Shown here in pieces: positions 7,782 to 17,456 of a DNA stretch of 64,000 bases. The position numbers were made by a program, and so were the translations under genes. Source of the stretch: Mycolicibacterium flavescens (GTDB lineage: Bacteria; Actinomycetota; Actinomycetes; Mycobacteriales; Mycobacteriaceae); contig LR134353.1 of the NCBI GenBank assembly GCA_900637135.1, forward strand, positions 1,116,001 through 1,180,000. The letters run 5' to 3'. How positions within the stretch are numbered: position 1 is the stretch's first letter; each line of letters opens with the position of its first letter. The notes beneath the pieces were generated by a model, which worked only from the letters and a program-made list of their open reading frames with translations, was not told the DNA's origin and did not search any database.

Positions 7782-9493
7782 TCCTTCTCGTCGCTGCTCA
7801 GCAGCGGCCGCAGGCGCTCGGTCTTCTCCGGTTTCCAGCCCGGCGGCTGCAGGATCGCCGCCCACGCGTTGGCCACATCCCTGACGTAGACGTGACCGTG
7901 CCCGTCGGGCACATCCACAGCCACGGCCATGTCCGCCGACACCTGGAGGAACGTCACCACGGGTATCCACTGCATCCGGCCGGAGACGTCGTAACCTCGC
8001 GGCTCCTTGAGCCAATCCGGTTCGGCGAACAGCAGATCCGGGTTGAACCACGCGATCGGGTCCGACGCGTGCTGCAGGTACACCACCCGCGGATCCCCCC
8101 AGGGGCCGTCCGGCCGGCTCAAATCCTGGGCGCGGGCGGCGAAGTGGACGTTCTCGCCGTCGTCGTAGATTGGCAGCCACATCGGGGAGCCGGGGTCGCG
8201 GTCACGGGTCAGCTGCGTCCAGATCGTGTTGTTGAACGTGGGGCCGCTGAACAGGGCACCGTCCGTGCGGGCGATGAGGTTGTTGAGCGCGAGGAAAGGC
8301 GCTTCACCGCCGAATGATCCGAGGCTCTCCCCGAACACGACCAGGCGCGGTCGCTGCGCCTCGGGCATCTCTCGGATCAGCGCGTCGACGGCCTCGAACA
8401 GCGCCTGACCCGCCTGTCGTGCGTTCTCCTTATCCACGAGGAACGACAGCCAACTCGGCAGAAACGAGTACTGCATCGACACGATTGCGGTGTCGCCGTT
8501 GTACATGTATTCCAGCGCAGAGGCTTCGGCTTCGTTGATCCAGCCGGTGCCGGTGGTGGTGGCCACGGCGACGACGTCGCGGTCCAGTCCGCCGGTGCGC
8601 TGCAGTTCGCGGGCCGCCAGCGCGGCGGTGGCCTTGATTCCGTCCGCGGAATGCAGACCGGCGTAGACGCGGATCGGTTCGACGGCAGGCCGGCCGTTGA
8701 ACTCCGTCAACTGCTCGACCGTCGGCCCCGCCGCCACGAATATCCGGCCCTGGTGGCCAAGGGATTCCCAGCTGGCCAGCGACTGGGGACCGCCGGACCG
8801 CAACGGTGATGTGGGCGCAGTGAAATCCGGGTCGGTTTCGTCGTTGACTGCCGCGAACGTGTTGTTGATCGTACTCATCGCGAAGCGCACCACGATGCCG
8901 TTCAGCAGCGCGATGGTGAGCGCGATCAGCAGCACCACCACCACAACCGCCGAAACCCTCGGCGGTGCAACGCGTTCGAGTTGCCGGACCAGGAAGCGCA
9001 CGAGCCTGCCGATCAGCTGCCCGATCTCGACGAGCACGAACAGCGTCACGATGGACAGCACGGCGGTCAGAGGATGATCCCAGAAGCCCATACGCGGAAC
9101 ACCGTTGAGATCGCGGACCTCGTCCTGCCAGATGTGGAAGTAGACGATCATCAGGATCTGGCCGATGACGCCGATGACCACCAGGGCGATCCAGGCCTGT
9201 CGCGGGGCGGGCGGGCTGCTGTCCTTGGACCGCATGTAGCGCACGAGCCACACCACGAACACGCCGAGTGCATAACCGAAAGCGCCTGCGCCTCCGCTGA
9301 CCAGCCCCTGGAACAGCGGACCTCGCGGGAGCAGCGACGGCGTCATCGACAGCCACAGGAAAACCAAGCCCAGCGCGGTGCCGGTGAAGGTGTAGTTGCG
9401 CACCCACCAGGGCGTGTCCTTGGATGTCTTGACCGGCTTCTCCCGCGGCTCTTCGACCGTGGTGTCGGTGTCGTCGCGGGTGTCGGTCACCAC
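7778..9493 (-). CDS. membrane-anchored alpha/beta hydrolase (Abhydrolase_9 / DUF2319, Rv1069c-like)
   Basis: A 571-residue protein. The N-terminal half has several hydrophobic segments (about residues 35-60, 75-100, 115-135, 150-170 and 195-215), so it is anchored in the plasma membrane. The C-terminal half is an alpha/beta hydrolase domain with the nucleophile elbow GESLGSFGGE near residue 400. This two-part layout is typical of the family of Rv1069c. The substrate is unknown; a lipid or envelope ester is a reasonable guess because of the membrane anchor. It is 6 bases downstream of echA8 on the same strand and may be the last gene of the echA9-echA8 operon. Confidence 0.85.
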   Translation of the reverse strand: MVTDTRDDTDTTVEEPREKPVKTSKDTPWWVRNYTFTGTALGLVFLWLSMTPSLLPRGPLFQGLVSGGAGAFGYALGVFVVWLVRYMRSKDSSPPAPRQAWIALVVIGVIGQILMIVYFHIWQDEVRDLNGVPRMGFWDHPLTAVLSIVTLFVLVEIGQLIGRLVRFLVRQLERVAPPRVSAVVVVVLLIALTIALLNGIVVRFAMSTINNTFAAVNDETDPDFTAPTSPLRSGGPQSLASWESLGHQGRIFVAAGPTVEQLTEFNGRPAVEPIRVYAGLHSADGIKATAALAARELQRTGGLDRDVVAVATTTGTGWINEAEASALEYMYNGDTAIVSMQYSFLPSWLSFLVDKENARQAGQALFEAVDALIREMPEAQRPRLVVFGESLGSFGGEAPFLALNNLIARTDGALFSGPTFNNTIWTQLTRDRDPGSPMWLPIYDDGENVHFAARAQDLSRPDGPWGDPRVVYLQHASDPIAWFNPDLLFAEPDWLKEPRGYDVSGRMQWIPVVTFLQVSADMAVAVDVPDGHGHVYVRDVANAWAAILQPPGWKPEKTERLRPLLSSDEKD

Positions 9494-9499
9494 CGCAGA

Positions 9500-10285
9500 T
9501 TAACGGTGGCGGAAGGCCGGTGGGCGCTTCTCGGTGAACGCGTTCATGCCCTCGGTCTGGTCGTCGGTCGCGAACGCGGAGTGGAACAGCCTGCGCTCGT
9601 ACAGAAGGCCCTCGGCCAGGGTCGATTCGAAGGCACGGTTGACGGCCTCCTTCGCCATCCGCGATGCCGACAGCGACATTCCGGCGATGGTCTTGGCGAC
9701 CGCGTTGGCCTCGTTGAGCAGTGTGTCGGCGGGCACCACCCGGGATACCAGGCCCGCTCGTTCGGCCTCCTCGGCGCCCATGTTGCGACCGGTGAGGATC
9801 AGGTCCATGGCCTTGGCCTTGCCGATAGCGCGGGTCAGCCGCTGCGAGCCGCCCATGCCGGGCAGCACGCCGAGCTTGATCTCGGGCTGGCCGAATTTCG
9901 CGGTGTCGGCGGCGATCAGCAGATCGCACATCATCGCCAACTCGCAGCCACCGCCCAGCGCGTAGCCGGCGACGGCGGCGATCGTGGGGGTGCGGGTGGC
10001 GGCGAACGAACCCCAGGCTGCGAAGAAGTCGGTGGCGAAGACGTCGGCGAACGACAGGCTCGCCATCTCCTTGATGTCGGCTCCGGCAGCGAACGCCTTC
10101 TCGTTACCGGTGATGATGATGGCGCCGATCGCCGGATCGTTGTCCAAATCGGCTGCCGCGGAGGTGACTTCGTCCATCACCTGGCTGTTGAGCGCGTTGA
10201 GTGCCTTCGGCCGGTTCAACGTGATGGTCGCGACACGGTCGTCACGCGTGACGAGAATAGTGGAGAAGCTGGTGTCGTCATTCAT
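9500..10285 (-). CDS. echA8: enoyl-CoA hydratase EchA8
   Basis: A 261-residue crotonase-family enzyme. The oxyanion-hole segment AAGADIKEM (about residues 66-74) and [12 protein letters not shown] near residue 110 are present, and both usual catalytic glutamates are there, in GGGCE and in GQPEIKLG near residue 138. It hydrates trans-2-enoyl-CoA in fatty-acid beta-oxidation. The ATG at 10285 lies within the last codons of echA9, an 8-base overlap (ATGAATGA), so the two are translationally coupled. The start is fixed by this overlap and by the usual N-terminus; the longer open frame upstream is only antisense noise. Confidence 0.93.
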   Translation of the reverse strand: MNDDTSFSTILVTRDDRVATITLNRPKALNALNSQVMDEVTSAAADLDNDPAIGAIIITGNEKAFAAGADIKEMASLSFADVFATDFFAAWGSFAATRTPTIAAVAGYALGGGCELAMMCDLLIAADTAKFGQPEIKLGVLPGMGGSQRLTRAIGKAKAMDLILTGRNMGAEEAERAGLVSRVVPADTLLNEANAVAKTIAGMSLSASRMAKEAVNRAFESTLAEGLLYERRLFHSAFATDDQTEGMNAFTEKRPPAFRHR

Positions 10286-11333
10286 CTTTGAACTCCAGTT
10301 CGCGATCGGCCGGCGCGAAGTAGTCCTCCACGTCGGCTGTGGTGACCGCCGCCAACGAGGCGGGCGACCATTTCGGATTGCGGTCCTTGTCGACAACCTG
10401 GGCGCGGATACCCTCGACGAAGTCGTGGGAGCGCAGGGCCCCGCACGAGGTCCGGTATTCCTGGCGCAGCACGTCTTCGAGTGTGTCGAGTTCGGCGGCG
10501 CGGCGCAGGGCTTCCAGCGCGACGGAAACCGAGACGGGCGAGCGGCTCTCGATGAGGTCGGCCGCCTCGCCGGCAGCCGCGTCTTCGTGGGAGCGCAGGG
10601 CCGCGACGATGTCGAGGACGGTCTCACCGGCATAACAGCGGTCGATCCATTCGCGTTGCCGCAGAAGGTCACTCGGCGGTGGCTCGATGGCATGGGCGGC
10701 CAGTGCGTCATTGATCCCGGCCGCGAGGATCGCGGCCTTGAAGTCGGCGAGCTTGTCGTGGGGGACGAAGTGGTCGGCGAAACCCATCGCGATCGCGTCG
10801 GCTCCGTCGAAGTTCGCGCCCGTGAGCGCGGCGTGGTAGCCGAGTAGCCCGGGTGCGTGCGACAGGATCAGCGTGCCGCCGACGTCGGGAACGAAGCCGA
10901 TGCCGACCTCCGGCATCGCCATCTTGGTGGTGTCGGTGACGACGCGCACGCTGCCGTGGGCGCTGACCCCGACGCCGCCGCCCATCACGATGCCGTCCAT
11001 CAGGGCGACATACGGTTTGGCGAACCGGCCGATCTGGGCGTTGAGCAGGTATTCGTCGTACCAGAAGAGGCGCGCTTCACGCCCTTTGTCAGGTCCCTCG
11101 GCCCTGGCGCTGTGATAGAGCGCGACGATGTCGCCGCCCGCGCACAGGCCGCGTTCGCCGGCGCCGTCGACGACGACGGCGGTGACGGCATCGTCGTCGG
11201 CCCATTCGGCCAGCACACGCGACATCGCGGTGACCATGGAGTGGTTCAGCGAATTGATGGCCTTGGGCCGGTTGAGGGTGATCAGGCCGACGCCGCGGTC
11301 AACGGTTACTAGGACATCCTCGTTTTCGCCCAC
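10278..11333 (-). CDS. echA9: 3-hydroxyisobutyryl-CoA hydrolase / enoyl-CoA hydratase EchA9
   Basis: A 351-residue crotonase-superfamily protein. It is longer than EchA8 and has the extra C-terminal region of the 3-hydroxyisobutyryl-CoA hydrolase branch. The oxyanion segment [12 protein letters not shown] and the region [14 protein letters not shown] are present. Members of this branch remove CoA from 3-hydroxyisobutyryl-CoA in valine breakdown; annotation as an enoyl-CoA hydratase is historical. The start codon is GTG at 11333. It is the first gene of a minus-strand operon with echA8 and perhaps the membrane hydrolase at 7778. Confidence 0.9.
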   Translation of the reverse strand: MGENEDVLVTVDRGVGLITLNRPKAINSLNHSMVTAMSRVLAEWADDDAVTAVVVDGAGERGLCAGGDIVALYHSARAEGPDKGREARLFWYDEYLLNAQIGRFAKPYVALMDGIVMGGGVGVSAHGSVRVVTDTTKMAMPEVGIGFVPDVGGTLILSHAPGLLGYHAALTGANFDGADAIAMGFADHFVPHDKLADFKAAILAAGINDALAAHAIEPPPSDLLRQREWIDRCYAGETVLDIVAALRSHEDAAAGEAADLIESRSPVSVSVALEALRRAAELDTLEDVLRQEYRTSCGALRSHDFVEGIRAQVVDKDRNPKWSPASLAAVTTADVEDYFAPADRELEFKDE

Positions 11334-11498
11334 GAGTATGCAATCTAGAACGTTGCCCGACCTGCGAATGCTTTGGGTAGGGTTTCTCGTGAACCAGCTG
11401 GGAAAGTGATCGGCGCGGCCGGGAACCGACCAGGGACATGATTCGTTGACGGTGTGTTCGCCGATTGACGATCGACATCATCAGGAGAGGAACCCACG

Positions 11499-12356
11499 GT
11501 GCGGGAATCCAGCAACCCCGTATTTCGATCCCTGCCAAAGTCGCAGGGCGGATATGCGCAGTTCGGAACAGGGGCCGCCGCCTACGGTACGCAGGCGGTC
11601 CACGCCGACCCCTATGTGACGCAGTACCCGGAGCAGCGCCAGGCCGGCGTTGCCCGCCCGATGACCATCGACGATGTCGTCACCAAGACCGGCGTCACGC
11701 TGGCGGTGTTGGCGGCCGTCGCAGTGGTCACCTACTTCCTGGCGGCGGTGAACCCGGCTATTGCCCTTCCGCTGGCGATGGTCGGAGCGATCGGCGGCCT
11801 GGTGTTGGTCCTGGTGGCCACCTTCGGTCGCAAGCAGGACAACCCCGCGATCGTCTTGAGCTACGCGGGCCTGGAGGGTCTTTTCCTGGGCGCCATCTCG
11901 TGGGTGTTCGGTAGGAGTGTCGAGATCGCGGGCGGCAGCGCGGGCGCGCTGATCACCCAGGCGGTGCTCGCCACGTTCGGCGTGTTCTTCGGCATGCTCG
12001 TCGTCTACAAGACCGGCGCCATCCGCGTCACCCCGAAGTTCACCCGCATGATCGTCGCCGGCCTGTTCGGTGTCCTGGTGCTCATGCTCGGCAACCTGGT
12101 GCTGGCGATGTTCGGTGTCGGCGGCGGCGAGGGCATGGGCCTGCGCGCCGGTGGTCCGATCGCGATCATCTTCTCGCTGGTCTGCATCGGCCTGGCCGCG
12201 TTCAGCTTCCTGATCGACTTCGATTCGGCCGATCAGATGATCCGCGCCGGTGCACCGGAGAAGGCGGCGTGGGGCGTCGCGCTCGGCCTGACCGTCACGC
12301 TGGTCTGGCTGTACATCGAAATCCTGCGACTGCTGTCGTACTTCCAAAGCGATTAG
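11499..12356 (+). CDS. Bax inhibitor-1/YccA family membrane protein (Rv1072-like)
   Basis: A 285-residue protein. A soluble N-terminus of about 60 residues is followed by seven predicted transmembrane helices, ending in a short tail (LLSYFQSD). The hydrophobic pattern and the LDFDSADQ-type acidic stretch near residue 240 (FLIDFDSADQM) fit the Bax inhibitor-1/YccA superfamily, in which paired aspartates in the last helices act in calcium leak in characterised bacterial members. The GTG at 11499 follows a strong AGGAGAGG at 11483-11490. A strong hairpin terminator follows the gene. Confidence 0.88.
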   Translation: MRESSNPVFRSLPKSQGGYAQFGTGAAAYGTQAVHADPYVTQYPEQRQAGVARPMTIDDVVTKTGVTLAVLAAVAVVTYFLAAVNPAIALPLAMVGAIGGLVLVLVATFGRKQDNPAIVLSYAGLEGLFLGAISWVFGRSVEIAGGSAGALITQAVLATFGVFFGMLVVYKTGAIRVTPKFTRMIVAGLFGVLVLMLGNLVLAMFGVGGGEGMGLRAGGPIAIIFSLVCIGLAAFSFLIDFDSADQMIRAGAPEKAAWGVALGLTVTLVWLYIEILRLLSYFQSD

Positions 12357-12368
12357 CAGCTTGACGAG

Positions 12369-12397
12369 AAGGCCCGGCACGAAATGTGCCGGGCCTT
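12369..12397. terminator. intrinsic-type terminator between converging genes
   Basis: A perfect 12-base-pair stem (AAGGCCCGGCAC at 12369-12380, GTGCCGGGCCTT at 12386-12397) closes a 5-base loop GAAAT and is followed by TTCGTTTTC. It lies 12 bases after the 11499 gene and before the end of fadA3 on the other strand. The stem reads equally well from both sides, so it may serve both genes. Confidence 0.85.
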
Positions 12398-12422
12398 TTC
12401 GTTTTCGCGGGCTCTTCGCGGG

Positions 12423-13640
12423 CTAGGAGAGCCGCTCGATCACCATCGCCATGCCCTGGCCGCCGCCGACACACATCGTCTCGAGGCCGAACGTCTTGTC
12501 GTGGGTCGTCAGGTTGTTCAGCAGCGTCGCGGTGATCCGCGCGCCGGTCATGCCGAACGGATGGCCCAGTGCGATCGCACCGCCCGAGACGTTGAGCTTG
12601 TCCTCGTCCATGCCCAGTTCGCGCGCCGAGCCGAGCACCTGCACCGCGAACGCCTCATTGATCTCGTAGAGGTCGATATCGCCGATCGACATGCCGGCGT
12701 TGGCCAGCGCCTTCTTCGTCGCCTCGATCGGGCCGAGACCCATGATCTCCGGCGACAGCCCGCTCACCCCCGTCGAGACGACACGCGCCAGCGGCGTCAG
12801 GCCCAGCTCGCGAGCCTTGGTGTCCGACATGACGATCAACGCGGCGGCGCCGTCGTTGAGTGGGCAGGCGTTGCCGGCCGTCACGGTGCCGTTCGGCCGG
12901 AACACCGGCTTGAGTTGGCTGATCTTCTCGTAGGTGGTCCCGGCCCGAGGGCCATCATCGGTGGACACGACGGTTCCGTCGGGCAGCGTCACCGGGACGA
13001 TCTCGCGCTCGAAGAAGCCGTTCTTGATGGCCTCCTCGGCCCGGTTCTGCGACCGAACACCCCAGTGGTCCTGGTCCTCGCGGCTGATGCCGGTGTACAG
13101 CGCCACGTTTTCGGCGGTCTGGCCCATCGCGATGTAGACATCCGGCAGCAAGCCGTCCTCGCGCGGGTCGTGCCACTCCTCGGCACCGGCGGCCGCTTGA
13201 TCCGAGCGGCTCATCGCGTCGGCGAACAACGGGTTCTTGCTGTCGGGCCAACCGTCCGCCGTACCCTTCGGGAACCGCGAAACCGTCTCCACGCCAGCCG
13301 AAATGAACGCATGTCCCTCGCCGGCCTTGATCGCGTGGAACGCCATGCGCGTGGTCTGCAGCGACGACGAGCAGTAGCGGTTCACCGTCGTCCCCGGCAG
13401 GAAGTCGTAGCCGAGCTGCACGGCCACCGCCCTGCCGACGTTGAAGCCGGCCTCGCCTGCGGGCTGGCCGCAGCCCATGATCAGGTCGTCGATCTCCCGC
13501 GGATCCAGTGCGGGCACCTTGTCCAGCACCGCGCGCACCATCTGCGCGGCCAGGTCGTCGGGACGGATGTCGACCAGCGAACCCTTCGCGGCGCGGCCGA
13601 TCGGCGACCGCGCGGTCGCGACAATGACGGCTTCAGGCAT
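12423..13640 (-). CDS. fadA3: acetyl-CoA C-acyltransferase FadA3
   Basis: A 405-residue degradative thiolase. The nucleophilic cysteine is in NRYCSSSLQ near residue 90, the histidine is in GHPFGMTGA near residue 357 and the second catalytic cysteine is in the C-terminal CVGGGQGMA. It cleaves 3-ketoacyl-CoA with CoA in the last step of beta-oxidation. The ATG at 13640 (MPEAVIVATAR) is chosen because GAGGAG precedes it at a normal distance; an upstream in-frame start would precede that site. It stands as a single gene between a terminator and the SGNH hydrolase gene. Confidence 0.92.
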   Translation of the reverse strand: MPEAVIVATARSPIGRAAKGSLVDIRPDDLAAQMVRAVLDKVPALDPREIDDLIMGCGQPAGEAGFNVGRAVAVQLGYDFLPGTTVNRYCSSSLQTTRMAFHAIKAGEGHAFISAGVETVSRFPKGTADGWPDSKNPLFADAMSRSDQAAAGAEEWHDPREDGLLPDVYIAMGQTAENVALYTGISREDQDHWGVRSQNRAEEAIKNGFFEREIVPVTLPDGTVVSTDDGPRAGTTYEKISQLKPVFRPNGTVTAGNACPLNDGAAALIVMSDTKARELGLTPLARVVSTGVSGLSPEIMGLGPIEATKKALANAGMSIGDIDLYEINEAFAVQVLGSARELGMDEDKLNVSGGAIALGHPFGMTGARITATLLNNLTTHDKTFGLETMCVGGGQGMAMVIERLS

Positions 13641-13674
13641 GGTGTCTCCTCGCATTGACGGCTATGGGGAGAAC

Positions 13675-14637
13675 CTAGCTCGCGGACGCCACGATGGGTG
13701 CGGGGACCCCAGTCGACCGCCGCCACAGCCGGCTCAACCCGCCCACCCGGGCCAGCAGCGCGAAGCCCTCACCCGAGCGCGTCCGCCACGGTAACTCCGG
13801 CGACGCGCCACCGAGCCAGTCGCTCAACGCATTACACAGCGCGGGCAGCAGTTGGTTGGCTGCCAGCGCATAGCCGGCGCCGGATGGGTGGAACATGTCG
13901 GGCGAGAACAGCACGTCGGGGGTGGTCCGGAAGTGCGGCGCCAGCAGGTCGGCCAGCGGCACGGGAACCCCGCCCTCGGCTCGCACCGCAGCCGTCTGAG
14001 CCCGGGCAAGCTGCAGGCCCCGGCTGCGTGTCACCGCGCGCAGGGGCTGCGGTATCGCGGTGATGACGCCGAAGTCAGGGCACGTTCCCACCACCACGAC
14101 GGCGCCCGCGGCCCGCAACCTGCGCACCGCCTTTCCCAGTCGGCGCGCCGACGGTCGGATGCCGTTAGGCCGGGTGATGTCGTTGGCGCCGATCATGATC
14201 ACCGCGGCGTCGGGCGGTGGGCCCGCGACGAACATCGCGTCGATCTGGCCCGACAGTCCCTTCGACGTCGCCCCGACGATCGCCTTGGTGCTCAGCCGGA
14301 TCCGCTTACCGGAGACCTCGGCCAGACCCCTCGCGAGCAGGACTCCGGGCACCTCCTCGGCGGAGGAGGCGCCGTAACCGGTTGCGGTGGAGTCGCCGAA
14401 GACCATCAGATGCAGGTCGAACGGCACTTCACGGCGCCAGCGCTCGAGGGGACCGCCGCCGGGTGCGTAGACGCCGTCGGCGCGGGGCGGGATGTCCCAC
14501 GCGTGCGGAATGACCCGACGAGCCTGATCGGCCTGCCCGATCAGCAGGTTGCGCGCCCCGACATAGGCCGAACCGACCGAGGCGAGCGTGGCCGCGGCTG
14601 CGAAGGCGATGGTGCTCGTCCGTCGTGGTGTGCCCAC
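13675..14637 (-). CDS. SGNH/GDSL-family esterase (Rv1075c-like)
   Basis: A 320-residue protein with an N-terminal hydrophobic segment (residues 9-30) that acts as a signal anchor or signal peptide, so the enzyme is probably exported. The SGNH blocks are all visible: GDSTATGYG (nucleophile serine near residue 82), GATSKG, GAND near residue 149 and the catalytic pair in DMFHPSG near residue 247. Rv1075c of M. tuberculosis is described as a GDSL-type esterase. The substrate here is not shown by the sequence. The gene is divergent from lipU across a 205-base region. Confidence 0.87.
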   Translation of the reverse strand: MGTPRRTSTIAFAAAATLASVGSAYVGARNLLIGQADQARRVIPHAWDIPPRADGVYAPGGGPLERWRREVPFDLHLMVFGDSTATGYGASSAEEVPGVLLARGLAEVSGKRIRLSTKAIVGATSKGLSGQIDAMFVAGPPPDAAVIMIGANDITRPNGIRPSARRLGKAVRRLRAAGAVVVVGTCPDFGVITAIPQPLRAVTRSRGLQLARAQTAAVRAEGGVPVPLADLLAPHFRTTPDVLFSPDMFHPSGAGYALAANQLLPALCNALSDWLGGASPELPWRTRSGEGFALLARVGGLSRLWRRSTGVPAPIVASAS

Positions 14638-14842
14638 GTCGGCAAGTTTAAGTGGCTTTTCTGGGGTATCCGCGTGGCGAGAAGCGATAAGGGATCACAT
14701 TGCGGTATCAACTCCGGTATCGAATATGACTCACTAATTGTTGAAACGAACGTAAGCTGTCAAGCTAAGGTGCGAGTCACGTCCAGAAAATTAGGCGTGC
14801 TCAGCACCGCGGCGGCTTGAAACGTCGGAGGGGGTGGTTGTA
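14638..14842. promoter_or_regulatory. AT-richer divergent promoter region upstream of lipU
   Basis: This 205-base gap separates two divergent lipase/esterase genes and is visibly richer in A and T than its surroundings. It holds three GGTATC elements (in GGGGTATCC, GCGGTATCAA and CCGGTATCGAA, about 14664-14725), the last two in close direct repeat, and TANNNT boxes such as TAAGCT and TAAGGT before lipU. No operator of a known regulator was recognised. It is a promoter region by position. Confidence 0.45.
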
Positions 14843-15904
14843 ATGACCGCACCAAGCAAATCCAGCCATGTTCGCCCGCGAGGCATACCGCCCGCTCACA
14901 CGCGTAAGCCCCGTAAGTTCCCGGTCAGTGACGGAGCGCCGGTAGAGGTCGTCGAGGACGGCCCGAGCCTTGGCGGTCGGCTTGCATCGCTCGCGGCCCT
15001 GCTAACTGTTCGACCCACGCTAGCTATCGGCAGCTATGCGCCGAAGCTGCCGTGGCCCTGGGGTTTTGTCGACTTCGTCTCGCGCATCGCGCGGCCTGCG
15101 CCGGGCACCGTGCGGGCCACGATTTCTTTGCCGAATTGCACTGCGCAACTCGTCCGGGCACCCGGTGTGCTGCCCGCGGACGGCAAACGCGGCGTCATCC
15201 TTTACTTGCACGGCGGCGCATTTCTGACCTGCGGTGTCAACTCGCACGGCCGCCTGGTGCAGGCGCTGTCGGGCTACGCCGATTGTCCAGTGCTGGTCGT
15301 CAACTACCGGATGATCCCGAAGCACTCCGTCGGCATGGCGATCGACGACTGCTACGACGCCTACCAGTGGCTGCGCCTGCACGGCTACGAGCCCGACCAG
15401 ATCGTCCTGGCCGGGGACTCCGCGGGCGGCTACTTGGCGCTGGCCCTGTCCGAACGCCTGCAGCGCGAAGGCCTTAAGACTGAGGTGCCTGCCGCGATGG
15501 TGACGATGTCGCCCCTCTTTGAGATCGACAACGAGGCGCGGGCCAACCACCCGAACATCCGCACCGACGCGATGTTCCCGCCACGGGCGTTCGAAGCGCT
15601 CGTCGACCTGATCGAGGACGCGGCGCGGCATGGTCGCAAGGATGGCAAGCCCGAAGAGGTCTACGAGCCGCTCGACCACATCGAACCCGGGCTGCCCCGC
15701 ACGCTGATCCACGTCTCGGGCTCCGAGGTACTGGTGAGCGATGCGCGCAAGGCCGCGCGGCGCCTGGCTGCGGCCGGTGTGCCGGTCGAAGTCCGCGTCT
15801 GGCCGGGGCAGATGCACGTGTTCCAGATCGCGGCGCCGATCGTGCCCGAGGCGAAACGCTCGTTGCGCCAGATCGGCGAATACATCCGCGAGGCCACCTG
15901 GTAG
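14843..15904 (+). CDS. lipU: HSL-type lipase/esterase LipU
   Basis: A 353-residue hormone-sensitive-lipase-family enzyme. It has the oxyanion motif HGGAF near residue 127, the nucleophile GDSAGGY near residue 195, and a C-terminal region with SGSEVLVSD and the catalytic histidine in GQMHVFQ near residue 325. These enzymes hydrolyse short-chain esters. There is a basic proline-rich N-terminal tail of about 30 residues but no clear signal peptide. ATG 14843 is chosen because the GGAGGGGG at 14827-14834 is a ribosome site at the right distance; a GTG at 14834 would overlap that site. Confidence 0.9.
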   Translation: MTAPSKSSHVRPRGIPPAHTRKPRKFPVSDGAPVEVVEDGPSLGGRLASLAALLTVRPTLAIGSYAPKLPWPWGFVDFVSRIARPAPGTVRATISLPNCTAQLVRAPGVLPADGKRGVILYLHGGAFLTCGVNSHGRLVQALSGYADCPVLVVNYRMIPKHSVGMAIDDCYDAYQWLRLHGYEPDQIVLAGDSAGGYLALALSERLQREGLKTEVPAAMVTMSPLFEIDNEARANHPNIRTDAMFPPRAFEALVDLIEDAARHGRKDGKPEEVYEPLDHIEPGLPRTLIHVSGSEVLVSDARKAARRLAAAGVPVEVRVWPGQMHVFQIAAPIVPEAKRSLRQIGEYIREATW

Positions 15905-15945
15905 CCGACCTGGTGACGGCGGGAGTCGCCTGACACGATGGAGTC

Positions 15946-17346
15946 ATGCGGATCGCCCGGCACGTCAGTGAACTCATCGGCAATACCCCCCTGGTACAGC
16001 TGAACTCTGTTGTGCCGCCGGGGGCCGGTATGGTCGCGGCCAAGATCGAGTACCTCAACCCCGGCGGCAGCTCGAAGGACCGCATCGCGATCAAGATGAT
16101 CGACGCTGCCGAGGCCATCGGGGAGCTCAAGCCCGGCGGCACGATCGTCGAACCGACGTCGGGGAACACGGGGGTGGGGCTGGCGCTGATCGCCCAACAG
16201 CGGGGCTACAGGTGCATCTTCGTCTGCCCAGACAAGGTCGGCGAGGACAAGCGCAACGTGCTGCGCGCATACGGCGCCGACGTGGTGGTGTGTCCGACCG
16301 CGGTGCCACCCGATCATCCCGACAGCTACTACAGCGTCTCCGACCGGCTGGTCGGGGAGATCGACGGTGCGTGGAAGCCGGACCAGTACTCCAACCCGAT
16401 GGGGCCCGAGTCGCACTACGAGACCACCGGCCCGGAGATCTGGGCCGACACCGACGGCAAGGTCACGCATTTCGTGGCGGGTGTGGGCACCGGGGGCACC
16501 ATCACCGGCGCCGGTCGCTACCTGAAGGAAGTGTCCGACGGCAAGGTGCGGGTCATCGGCGCCGATCCGGAGGGTTCGGTGTACTCCGGCGGCTCGGGAC
16601 GGCCGTATCTGGTGGAGGGCGTGGGCGAGGACTTCTGGCCCAAGGCTTACGACCCCGCGGTGCCCGACGAGATCATCGCGGTTTCTGATGCCGATTCGTT
16701 CGAGATGACGCGCAGGCTGGCGCGCGAAGAGGCGCTGCTCGTCGGCGGGTCGTGCGGTATGGCAGTGGTGGCCGCCAACAAGGTCGCCGAACAGGCCGGC
16801 CCCGACGCACTGGTTGTCGTGCTGTTGCCCGACGGCGGAAGAGGCTATCTCGCAAAGGTTTTCAACGACGATTGGATGTCGTCGTACGGCTTCCTGCGTA
16901 GCCGGATGGACGGGTCGGTGGAGGAGTCCACGGTCGGTGAAGTGCTGCGCGGCAAGTCGGGGGCGTTGCCGGACCTCGTGCATACGCACCCGTCGGAGAC
17001 CGTTCGCGACGCCATCGGGATCCTGCGCGAATACGGCGTCTCGCAGATGCCCGTCGTCGGTGCCGAACCGCCGGTAATGGCCGGGGAGGTCGCGGGCAGC
17101 GTGTCCGAACGCGAACTGCTCTCCGCGGTGTTCGAGGGACGGGCCAAGCTCGCCGATGCGGTGGCCGAGCACATGAGCCCGCCGATGCCGCTGATCGGCG
17201 CCGGCGAACTGGTCAGTGCCGCAGCGAAAGAACTTCGCGAGTGTGACGCGGTGATGGTGGTCGAGGAGGGTAAGCCCGTCGGCGTGCTGACCCGCCACGA
17301 CCTGCTCGGTTTCCTGTCTGATGGAAGTAAGCGCCGGGTTCGCTAG
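15946..17346 (+). CDS. cbs: cystathionine beta-synthase
   Basis: A 466-residue PLP enzyme. The PLP lysine lies in GGSSKDRIA near residue 44 and the substrate loop in EPTSGNTG near residue 70. GTGGT for phosphate binding follows near residue 180. The last 130 residues form two CBS motifs, as in eukaryotic-type cystathionine beta-synthases. It condenses serine and homocysteine to cystathionine (reverse transsulfuration). metB, 3 kb downstream on the same strand, encodes the complementary step, which supports the role over a simple cysteine synthase (CysM2). Confidence 0.92.
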   Translation: MRIARHVSELIGNTPLVQLNSVVPPGAGMVAAKIEYLNPGGSSKDRIAIKMIDAAEAIGELKPGGTIVEPTSGNTGVGLALIAQQRGYRCIFVCPDKVGEDKRNVLRAYGADVVVCPTAVPPDHPDSYYSVSDRLVGEIDGAWKPDQYSNPMGPESHYETTGPEIWADTDGKVTHFVAGVGTGGTITGAGRYLKEVSDGKVRVIGADPEGSVYSGGSGRPYLVEGVGEDFWPKAYDPAVPDEIIAVSDADSFEMTRRLAREEALLVGGSCGMAVVAANKVAEQAGPDALVVVLLPDGGRGYLAKVFNDDWMSSYGFLRSRMDGSVEESTVGEVLRGKSGALPDLVHTHPSETVRDAIGILREYGVSQMPVVGAEPPVMAGEVAGSVSERELLSAVFEGRAKLADAVAEHMSPPMPLIGAGELVSAAAKELRECDAVMVVEEGKPVGVLTRHDLLGFLSDGSKRRVR

Positions 17347-17456
17347 CGCCTCACCGTCATCGGGCCGGTGTTTCGCACAGAAAACTCTGCACAAAGCGGC
17401 TTCTCGGGTAGATTAGGCACGCTTGATCCCAGCTAAGCCATTGACTGGAGCCGTCC

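Noticed and set aside
11341..11362. KstR half-site upstream of echA9
   Set aside because: TAGAACGT is present, but the second half (GTTnnA) is missing, so it does not fit the consensus.
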